DNA of 64,000 nucleotides, from the NCBI GenBank assembly GCA_964249735.1, contig CAXUDP010000007.1:3903-67902 (forward strand), read 5' to 3'. Every line of letters begins with the position of its first letter. The stretch's first letter is position 1. The notes beneath the pieces were generated by a model. It did no database searches. It was not told the DNA's origin and saw only the letters and a list, made by a program, of their open reading frames with translations. Position numbers and translations under genes: made by a program. Below are positions 58,096 through 64,000 of this stretch, piece after piece. This stretch comes from Lichenicola sp964249735 (GTDB taxonomy: Bacteria; Pseudomonadota; Alphaproteobacteria; Acetobacterales; Acetobacteraceae).

Positions 58096-58645
58096 ATGCT
58101 TTTGGCCGGCACGGCCGTCTTATCCGGGATCGCAGCCGCGGCCAAGGCTGCGGACCGCCCGGAAATCAGCGCCATCTGCCTCGCCCGCGCTGCCGTTCTT
58201 ACCCATCCCGACCTCCGCACCCCGGCGCCGGCCTACCGCTACCAGCTTCGCATCGGGCTGCCGCGTGGGACGTTCACCTCCGTCGTCGCCGGGTTGTACC
58301 ACTTCCAGACCCTGGTTCTGCGCAGCGGCAAGGTGGTCAGCGAGCTGCGCATGCTCCGCATCTGCGCGTGGGCCGCAGCTCATGCATTGTCTCGCCCCCC
58401 GGCCGGCCCAGGCCAGACGACGGCTACGCCTCGGAAACGGTGGAGCTCAACCGCGACCTGTCGATCGACGTGCGCCAGCGCGCCCCCCTCGCCATCGTGC
58501 TACCCGGACTGCCGCAGGCGGACTGGTCGCCGGACGTCGTGCGCGACCGGCTGAGCGCCGACCTGCACTTCTTTACGCGAGCGAGCACGTCGTTCCCGAC
58601 CTCAGCCTGCAGGAGTTGTGGGTCCGTGTGCGGTGCGACAGATAG
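58096..58645 (+). pseudogene. frameshifted exported hypothetical protein
   Basis: Begins with a signal peptide (MLLAGTAVLSGIAAAAKAAD) and runs through YHFQTLVLRSGKVVSELRM, then shifts frame (GYASETVELNRDLSIDVRQR, APLAIVLPGLPQADWSPDVV), and shifts again to end with VVPDLSLQELWVRVRCDR at TAG 58643-58645. Two frame changes; the original family is not recognised. Confidence 0.6.
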
Positions 58646-58650
58646 GGCGC

Positions 58651-59127
58651 GGCGGGTTGGCCGGTGTGGCCCTGGTCTGGATATACGTCGTTGCGCTCGG
58701 GGGCTGCCGGTCTAGCCCAGCAGCCCCGGTCCGCGGAACTCGCGGTGATGCCGGGTAATACCGTCACCGGAGATGGTCAGCCGTTCCCAGGCTGCGGGCC
58801 AGGCTCGATATGGCACTGCGGTTGTACCGCTCCGGGACCGTTCGTCGGGTTCTGGTCAGCAGAGGCATCGAGGAGTCCGGGTACCGCGACAAGGCCGCTG
58901 TCATGGCGACATACCTGCGCAGAGAGGGCCTGCCTTCAAAGGCAATCCTGGAGTAGGATGCGGGTTCAGACACAATGGAGACCGCCCGACACGCCGCTGC
59001 GCTGGAGAGACCGGGAACGGGCCTGATCGTCGTGAGCCAGTGGTTTCATCTTCCGCGTGCCATCCTCTTGCGTGAAGCGGTGGCGCTGCCGTTCTATGCG
59101 ATCAAGCCGCTCAACTCGACCCGGTAG
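58651..59127 (+). pseudogene. decayed YdcF/ElyC-like (DUF218) gene
   Basis: Fragments in two frames: a signal/anchor-like start (GLAGVALVWIYVVALGGC), SAELAVMPGNTVTGDGQPFP, a frame change near 58790, then RLRARLDMALRLYRSGTVRR, VLVSRGIEESGYRDKAAVM, an in-frame TAG (58954-58956), METARHAA and IVVSQWFHLPRA. This matches DUF218 envelope proteins (…ARLD.AL.LYR.G.V..I.VSGG...ARNSA......VSQ.FH..RA). At least two lesions; not functional. Confidence 0.65.
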
Positions 59128-59577
59128 CAGGATCGGGTGAGGACCAACGCCCAGCAAGGGTTCATAACGGCGATCATCGTGCCGCCCAATCTATGTTCGC
59201 CTGTCATCGCAGCCCCGGGCGGAAGCGCAACATGCGTTGTCGGCAAGGGACACTCGCTTGTGGTTCCCCAACTCGGTCGTCACTCACCCTGTATCTGAAC
59301 CTTGCCTGTGGCGGCGCCGGCAGGTGAAAGCCTGCTACATCGTCCCGTGTAGGCTTACCTCATCCGCCTGCCGGGGCCGGTAGAACCAGAACAGACTTCG
59401 TTCACTCCTCGACTCTTCATTACCGGCAACCCACGTCGAGGGGTGCAGGCCGCCATGTCAGTCATGGCCATCCTGAAGGGCCTTTCCGGATCGGCCTTAA
59501 CCATTGGTTCAACAAGTCCTCCTAGAAACAGGATGACCGAGACCCGACCATGCACGCGCGAGAAGGCCAGGAACCTC
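59128..59577. other. non-coding region upstream of the PYP-like gene
   Basis: About 450 bases with no gene recognised. The promoter of the PYP-like/PAS operon should be here. A T- and A-richer patch lies around 59490-59530 but no clear hexamers were found. Confidence 0.4.
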
Positions 59578-60009
59578 ATGACTAACACTGCTCTGAATTC
59601 CGATGTCGTGACGGGCGAACCACCTGGCACTCGACGTACATTTCCGGATCTGTTTACGGATCCAGGCCTCTTCGATTGGCTGAACTCAGCGACTGTCATC
59701 GAACTCGATACCGCGCCGTATGGCGTCATTGCCATGAGCCTTGACGGAACGGTGGAGGCCTACAACCTCGCCGAGTCCAAGCTCGCTGGACTGACGCCCG
59801 AGCGGGTCATCGGGAAGAACTTCTTCTCGAGCGTTGCTCCGTGCACGAACAACTTCATGGTCGCCCACCGCTTCCAGACCGAAACGGATCTTGATGCGGT
59901 CATCGACTACGTCCTGACCCTCAGGATGATGCCAAAGAAGGTGCATATGCGCATGTTGAGACGTCATGACGCGTCGCGCATGTTCCTGGTCATCCAGAGG
60001 CGGTCCTGA
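59578..60009 (+). CDS. pyp: photoactive-yellow-protein-like PAS photoreceptor
   Basis: A 143-aa cytoplasmic single-PAS protein (ATG 59578, AGGAA just ahead). Residues 43-102 align with no gaps to Halorhodospira PYP: LDTAPYGVIAMSLDGTVEAY, NLAESKLAGLTPERVIGKNF, FSSVAPCTNNF. The chromophore-pocket residues are conserved at a constant +20 offset: Tyr62 (PYP Tyr42), Glu66 (Glu46) and Cys89 (Cys69, the p-coumarate attachment site in APCT); Thr50 is replaced by Ala and Arg52 by Leu. The C-terminal strand (MMPKKVHMRM) also matches (MTPTKVKVHM). A 30-residue N-terminal extension replaces the PYP cap. It may be light-sensing or a non-photochemical PYP homologue. Overlaps operationally with the next gene. 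Confidence 0.82.
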   Translation: MTNTALNSDVVTGEPPGTRRTFPDLFTDPGLFDWLNSATVIELDTAPYGVIAMSLDGTVEAYNLAESKLAGLTPERVIGKNFFSSVAPCTNNFMVAHRFQTETDLDAVIDYVLTLRMMPKKVHMRMLRRHDASRMFLVIQRRS

Positions 60010-60010
60010 C

Positions 60011-61126
60011 ATGGTGCCCGATGACGAAGACGAGTTCGACTATGCCTCGGCATATGAGGCCCTGGTCGAGTTTTTGTATCTGGCGCCGGTCGGAATCATC
60101 AAGTTCCGACCTGACGGCATGATCGACATGGCGAACCCGACGGCGGCGCAGTTGCTCATGCCGCTCGCGGACGATGGCGACATGTCTGATCTGTACAAGC
60201 TGCTGAAGAGCGTCGCCCCTGACCTCCAGGAGCACGTCGAGCGATACGCGCCGGCGAACGGTCAGATCTTCGACCAGATGCAGCTCATTGTTCCGATCAC
60301 CCAGAACACGTTGATGCTCGACATCAACAAGATCGATTCCCGGACGCTCATGGCGGTGGTCCAGGATATCACCGATCTGACTGCGGCCAGGCGTGAGGTA
60401 GTCCGTCAAACGCATTCGCAGCGGCTCCTGGCCTCGGTCTTCATGCGAATCAACACGCCAGTGGTGGTTGTGCGGGCAGACGGCTTCATCCTGATGGCCA
60501 ACCACGCTTTCCAAACACTGCTGGGATATGATCTGAAGAGCATCGCCGGCCTCAACATCAGCGCGCTCCTGCCTCTCGATTGCGCCGGCGTCGCTCGGGC
60601 CGCCCGGGCTCAGCAGATGCTCGACGGCGGCTGCTACGCCTTGCCGATCGAGATCATGTCGAAGTCCGGGACGACTTTGTCGGTGACCATGAACTCCTCT
60701 CTGCTGCGGGAGAGCGACAGCAAGCAGATAAGGGTGATCACGCTGACCATGAACTCAGGTGCCGGGACAACGGCGCCAGGAGCCCACGGAGCAAATCAGG
60801 TCGAGGTTCTGAGCCTTGACGCCCTTCGCGAGGCGATCGGGGCCGACTGGTCCCGCATCTCCGACCGCGGACTTGGCCTTGCAGAACAGGTTGTGAAACG
60901 GCTGCTTGGGTCTGAGGACATCCTCAGACGAGGCAAGGGAGACAGTTTCGTGATCTGGTTTGCTGATGGCGATCGCTCTCGCAACGCCGCGATCGTCGCA
61001 CGTGCCATGCACGGTATCCGACGTGTCTTCATGACTGAGTTCGGCTCGAAGATCATGGCCCGTGTCGAGGCCTCATCGGCACTCGACGCACAGCGAGAAC
61101 TTATGGCTTCATCCGTTACAGCCTGA
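60011..61126 (+). CDS. PAS-PAS protein with degenerate GGDEF-like domain
   Basis: A 371-aa cytoplasmic protein whose ATG is one base after the stop of the PYP-like gene, with an AGAGGCGG ribosome site inside that gene, so the two are co-expressed. PAS-A is about residues 14-125 (YLAPVGIIKFRPDGMIDMAN), PAS-B about 140-250 (INTPVVVVRADGFILMANHA followed by FQTLLGYD). The C-terminal about 85 residues (DALREAIGADWSRISDRGLG ... DILRRGKGDSFVIWFADGDR) have the pattern of GGDEF-like domains but no GGDEF sequence, so it should not make c-di-GMP; it may bind nucleotides or partners. No histidine kinase or DNA-binding domain. It looks like the signalling partner of the PYP-like protein. Confidence 0.65.
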   Translation: MVPDDEDEFDYASAYEALVEFLYLAPVGIIKFRPDGMIDMANPTAAQLLMPLADDGDMSDLYKLLKSVAPDLQEHVERYAPANGQIFDQMQLIVPITQNTLMLDINKIDSRTLMAVVQDITDLTAARREVVRQTHSQRLLASVFMRINTPVVVVRADGFILMANHAFQTLLGYDLKSIAGLNISALLPLDCAGVARAARAQQMLDGGCYALPIEIMSKSGTTLSVTMNSSLLRESDSKQIRVITLTMNSGAGTTAPGAHGANQVEVLSLDALREAIGADWSRISDRGLGLAEQVVKRLLGSEDILRRGKGDSFVIWFADGDRSRNAAIVARAMHGIRRVFMTEFGSKIMARVEASSALDAQRELMASSVTA

Positions 61127-61171
61127 GCGGACCGGACGAAGCCAAATTCTGGTCGTTATGGGTCAAGATAC

Positions 61172-61189
61172 CGTAACCGGACGGTTACG
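61172..61189. terminator. possible hairpin between convergent genes
   Basis: CGTAACC / GGTTACG with a four-base loop, in the 99 bases between the PAS gene and the convergent hypothetical gene. Short, no T-run. Confidence 0.3.
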
Positions 61190-61225
61190 CCGGATAGCCT
61201 GCGATCCGATTTCTGCGGCCTTGCA

Positions 61226-62218
61226 TCACCACACGTTCTCCCGCGGTCGGACCATCGGCCGCTGCTCCGTAACCCTCTTCCACTCGTGGTAAGCCATGAA
61301 GCGCGGGGTGAGGAACCGGTATGTTTCTTCGATCAGCATCCAGCACTCGTCGAGGGAACGTGCCGGGCAGGCCTTCCACTTCTCCAGCAGGTCCTTCCAT
61401 CCCCGGTAGGCCATGTAGAGCTCGTCGCGACGGCTGCGGATGAAGGCCGTCTGTGCTGCCGCCTGCCGCAGCACCGCGACCACTTCGCCGGTCTGGGCAT
61501 CGATGTCCGCGAAACGCTCGCGCATTCGGGGAATGGCTCGGTCGATCATCCGCCGCGTCTGCGTCAGCATTTCCTGGCGCTGACTATCGCCACGCCCGCG
61601 GAACCTCAGCTGCCCGAGGCGCACCGCCAGGGCTTCAATCCTCTGCAGCATCTGGACCCTGAGCGCCTCGACGAATGACAATTCGTGCGCGAGCTGAGCC
61701 ACCATGTCCAATACGGCATCCCCGTCAGCCAGACCGAGGATCCTGGCGCTCTCGCGAAAGGCGCTGCTCACTCTCGGCTTGAAAGCCGGATCGTTGACGC
61801 ACGCGATCAGCGTCTGCCCGTCGACGTTGGCAAGGTCGCCCTCGGACGACGCCAAGTTGCGCACCAACCCATATTGGAGCTTCGCCAATGCCAGCTCGCA
61901 GAACTCCTTGCCGGGCGTCCAGCTCGCTTTTCCGGTCAGCACCTCCGGCGGCAGGTCGTCTCCCAGGTGCAGGAACTGCACGAACGCCAGGGACCGGGTG
62001 ATCAGCACGATCATGCGCCCATCGGCGGTGTCGTTCGCGATGCCTGCCTCGCGCTGGATCATGGCGAGCGGAACCATGGCTTGGGTATCACCCAACTGGA
62101 CGCGCATCATCACGTCAGCACTGTCCTGGCTGCGGACGAACAGCGGCTCGCCCAACGCCTTGAAGGCGCGGTTCTCCAGTTCGCAGCGTCGCGGCTCTGC
62201 CGCCTCGGGAACTGTCAT
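61226..62218 (-). CDS. hypothetical helical protein
   Basis: A 330-aa cytoplasmic protein (ATG 62218, GGAG nine bases upstream) with no named domain that I recognise. The first about 80 residues are compact, the middle (about 100-180) includes FCELALAKLQYGLVRNLASSE, and residues about 190-280 form long amphipathic helices (VRMLQRIEALAVRLGQ-like pattern, MIDRAIPRMRERFADID) likely to make a coiled-coil. A Trp-rich tail (YMAYRGWKDLLEKWKA) ends it. Similar proteins seem to occur in Acetobacteraceae. It is convergent with the PYP/PAS unit, so any link is by neighbourhood only. Confidence 0.55.
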   Translation of the reverse strand: MTVPEAAEPRRCELENRAFKALGEPLFVRSQDSADVMMRVQLGDTQAMVPLAMIQREAGIANDTADGRMIVLITRSLAFVQFLHLGDDLPPEVLTGKASWTPGKEFCELALAKLQYGLVRNLASSEGDLANVDGQTLIACVNDPAFKPRVSSAFRESARILGLADGDAVLDMVAQLAHELSFVEALRVQMLQRIEALAVRLGQLRFRGRGDSQRQEMLTQTRRMIDRAIPRMRERFADIDAQTGEVVAVLRQAAAQTAFIRSRRDELYMAYRGWKDLLEKWKACPARSLDECWMLIEETYRFLTPRFMAYHEWKRVTEQRPMVRPRENVW

Positions 62219-62389
62219 GGCCTCACGCTCCGGCTCAGGCTCTTCTCCCTCCTAGCGGCGTTCGGTTAACGCTCTGGAAATGCTCGCCGGTCCAGAGAGC
62301 AATGCCACGTCCACATCTACCTGCTCCGAGATTGCGGAGGTTCGTCGGTCAGCGGTCACGAGACTGTGACTCCGATGCAGATTGCCCCT
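62219..62389. other. non-coding region
   Basis: About 170 bases between the hypothetical gene start and the IS5-like remnant; nothing recognised. Confidence 0.35.
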
Positions 62390-62890
62390 ATAGGTGATCA
62401 ACCACTGCGAAAATCGTCCTTCGTATTCGACTGGTGTGGAGCGCGGGACCGACCTTCGGTCCATGGCCCCTACACGACGGTCTACAACCGCTGGAACGCT
62501 GGTCACGGCGTGTCATCTGGCGACGCCTGTTTGAGGCGTCGCGTGAATTATTCAGTAGGGATGACTTCCATGTCCTCGACAGCATGACGACCAGAACGCG
62601 TTGAGCAGCCGCAGACGAGGACAGACATGCGGGCTATCGGCCGCTCTCGCGGCGCCCAAACGACCAAGATCCACGCTGTCTGCGACCCGCTCGGGCGGCT
62701 CATCGCGGTCGACATAACGCCAGCTCCAGCAGGGCTACGTTCGTGCAGCCATACCCTGCTCAGACCACTGCTGCCAAAGCTTGTGTTGCCGACACGTCTT
62801 GCCATGCCAATGACCTGCGCCAGTTCCTGGTCGAGCGCCGATCCCAACCGGTCATCCCCACCATGCTGCAACTCGGATCAGATCGACCGT
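62390..62890 (+). mobile_element. IS5-family transposase remnant
   Basis: Plus-strand fragments in several frames fit an IS5-type transposase: HGPYTTVYNRWN (N-terminal part), RRLFEASRELFSRDDFHVLD then DSMTTRTR and a stop, AIGRSRGAQTTKIHAVCDPL (the GRSRGG.TTKIHA block), and after another shift ADTSCHANDLRQFLVERRSQ ending PVIP (the AD.AYDA..LR..L..RG..PVIP block). The element is dead and truncated; terminal inverted repeats were not found. Confidence 0.7.
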
Positions 62891-62916
62891 GGATCCGACC
62901 GTCAAGTCCAGTGAAT

Positions 62917-63708
62917 TCAGATGACGTGCGGGATGACAGGTGGGACTCGGTCGGCGGGTTTATGCGTCATCCCGATAAGCCGAACGACGCCTGCGGCAGC
63001 AACGGCTCCGAGTAGCGGCCCGACCGTATAGAAGAACCAGACGGGTGCTACTCCCGACACCATCATCGGCCCGAGTGCACGAGCCGGGTTGCCGGCACCG
63101 CCACTGACTGGGCCGCCGAGGAGAACGCCCGCGGCAAGCGAGAAGCCGATCGCGACCGGCGCCACACCGGCGGGAACACGAGGATCCGTCGTGGTGGAGA
63201 TGACCGTGAAGACCAGGATGAACGCGATCAGTCCCTCGACCAGCAATACCTGTAAGGCGCTGGCGCCGTTGGATGGCGACGGCGCTCCAAGATGGGCGAT
63301 CTGGTAGGCCTGATGTCCATAGGCAGCCCAGATCACAAGAGCAGCCAGCACAGCACCGACCAGCTGCGCGATCCAGTACGGAACGACGTTGCGCCACGGG
63401 AACTTGCCGGCAACCGCGAGACCAAGAGTCACCGACGGGTTGACGTGGGCGCCGCTGACCTGCCCGATCGACGCGACGATAGGGATCAGGATCAGGCCGA
63501 AGGATAGTCCCACGGCGAGCGAGTTGTAAGCGGGACCCGCCGTGTTCTTCCCAAGCACGGCAGCTGTCGCCACGGCTATCCCAACAAGGACCAGGAGCAG
63601 CGTGCCGATGCCCTCTGCAAGGCACGCGCGCGCAAGGCTGGTCGTTCCGGTCCTGGCCAATCCTGGACTGTTGCCAAATAACTCGTCGAAGTTCGATCGG
63701 GTTCTCAT
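62917..63708 (-). CDS. aquaporin/glycerol facilitator (MIP family)
   Basis: A 263-aa MIP channel with six helices and two half-helix loops. The second selectivity motif is normal (NPARAL, residues 207-212) but the first reads NPS (GAHVNPSVT, residues 90-92) instead of NPA, a known but uncommon change that can alter selectivity. The N-terminal about 25 residues are charged. Aquaporin rather than glycerol facilitator by length and loop pattern, but substrate is not certain. Placed beside a yidB-like gene; no other link. Confidence 0.85.
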   Translation of the reverse strand: MRTRSNFDELFGNSPGLARTGTTSLARACLAEGIGTLLLVLVGIAVATAAVLGKNTAGPAYNSLAVGLSFGLILIPIVASIGQVSGAHVNPSVTLGLAVAGKFPWRNVVPYWIAQLVGAVLAALVIWAAYGHQAYQIAHLGAPSPSNGASALQVLLVEGLIAFILVFTVISTTTDPRVPAGVAPVAIGFSLAAGVLLGGPVSGGAGNPARALGPMMVSGVAPVWFFYTVGPLLGAVAAAGVVRLIGMTHKPADRVPPVIPHVI

Positions 63709-63767
63709 TCCTGGTTTCCTCCTCTGCCTTACGCTGGAGGTGGCCCCGGCGGTGTGCGATGGGCCTC

Positions 63768-64000
63768 CTACAGCTGACCTTCGTCAGGAAGCTGACCGTT
63801 CGGCGTCATTCCGTATACGGCATTCGGCAGATGTTGGTTCAGTTGCGACAGGAAGTCGTTCGGCTCCATTCCGGCCTGACCGGCCATGCTCTGGACTTGG
63901 TCCTGTCCGAAGATGCCCCGCAACTGTTGCGGCAGACCGGCTGGCTGGACCCGTTGCCGACCCAAGACTGCGCGATGTGGCCAAGTCCGCCCTGCTCGAA
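63768..64000 (-). pseudogene. YidB-like (DUF937) gene, partial and frameshifted
   Basis: The minus strand enters the window mid-gene in one frame (GGLGHIAQSWVGNGSSQPV) and switches frame to LPQQLRGIFGQDQVQSMAGQ and the family tail AGMEPNDFLSQLNQHLPNAV ending PDEGQL. One missing base near 63937 explains the switch. Either the gene is broken or the assembly has an error; the 5' end lies outside the window. YidB-family proteins are abundant small cytoplasmic proteins of unknown role. Confidence 0.65.

Noticed and set aside
61173..61274. Two further GTAACC sites as SigF promoters
   Set aside because: Neither has CGAA at N15-N16, and both fall at gene ends or inside a gene.

Overview
The window is a high-GC stretch of an alphaproteobacterial chromosome, most likely from an (acid-tolerant) member of the Acetobacteraceae. 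That rests on a petB-petC-mtnP gene order, a SigF/NrsF ECF system, a Tat-exported Bug/TctC-like protein, a sedolisin (S53) protease that normally works at low pH, and sugar-acid dehydrogenases of the idnO/idnD type. No rRNA, tRNA or CRISPR array was seen.

Layout. 0-4 kb: cytochrome b and c1 plus methylthioadenosine phosphorylase (no Rieske gene), divergent from hemF. 4-10 kb: an exported Bug-like protein, a CHASE4-like/GGDEF/EAL membrane protein, and a sugar-acid transporter facing a XylX-like dehydratase. 10-15.6 kb: an ECF sigma factor SigF with its anti-sigma NrsF, a divergent cytochrome b/molybdopterin oxidoreductase pair, a Met/His-repeat exported peptide and a DUF1223 protein. Three perfect GTAACC-N16-CGAA promoters and one N15 variant tie these into one apparent regulon, in the middle of which lies a decayed alpha/beta-hydrolase gene. 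15.7-23.6 kb: fatty acid desaturase, HxlR regulator beside the stump of a qorB gene, S53 peptidase with a strong terminator, and a beta-propeller/GGDEF/EAL sensor ending in a perfect 36-bp palindrome. 23.6-26.7 kb: a three-gene sugar ABC importer. 26.8-34.5 kb: an MdtABC-type RND efflux operon.

35-45.4 kb: a sugar-acid island. idnO and a 2-hydroxyacid dehydrogenase run one way; idnD, a CUT2 ABC importer, an SMP-30 lactonase, a LacI-type regulator and a second SDR run the other way; a LacI-family operator palindrome sits in the shared promoter. 45.4-57 kb: a multi-span membrane protein, then an alpha/beta-galactoside operon (binding protein, two permeases, GH36 alpha-galactosidase, ATPase, GH42 beta-galactosidase) divergent from a MelR-like AraC regulator.

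57-64 kb is a decayed accessory zone: remnants of an HscC-type Hsp70 and its J-domain partner, two frameshifted exported-protein genes, an IS5-type transposase remnant and a frameshifted yidB-like gene at the window edge. Inside it is the most striking item: an intact gene for a photoactive-yellow-protein homologue whose Tyr, Glu and chromophore-binding Cys align without gaps to PYP Tyr42, Glu46 and Cys69. One base after its stop codon starts a PAS-PAS protein with a C-terminal domain resembling a degenerate GGDEF. This looks like a compact light- or PAS-sensing module lacking adjacent chromophore-synthesis genes. An aquaporin with an altered first NPA motif follows.
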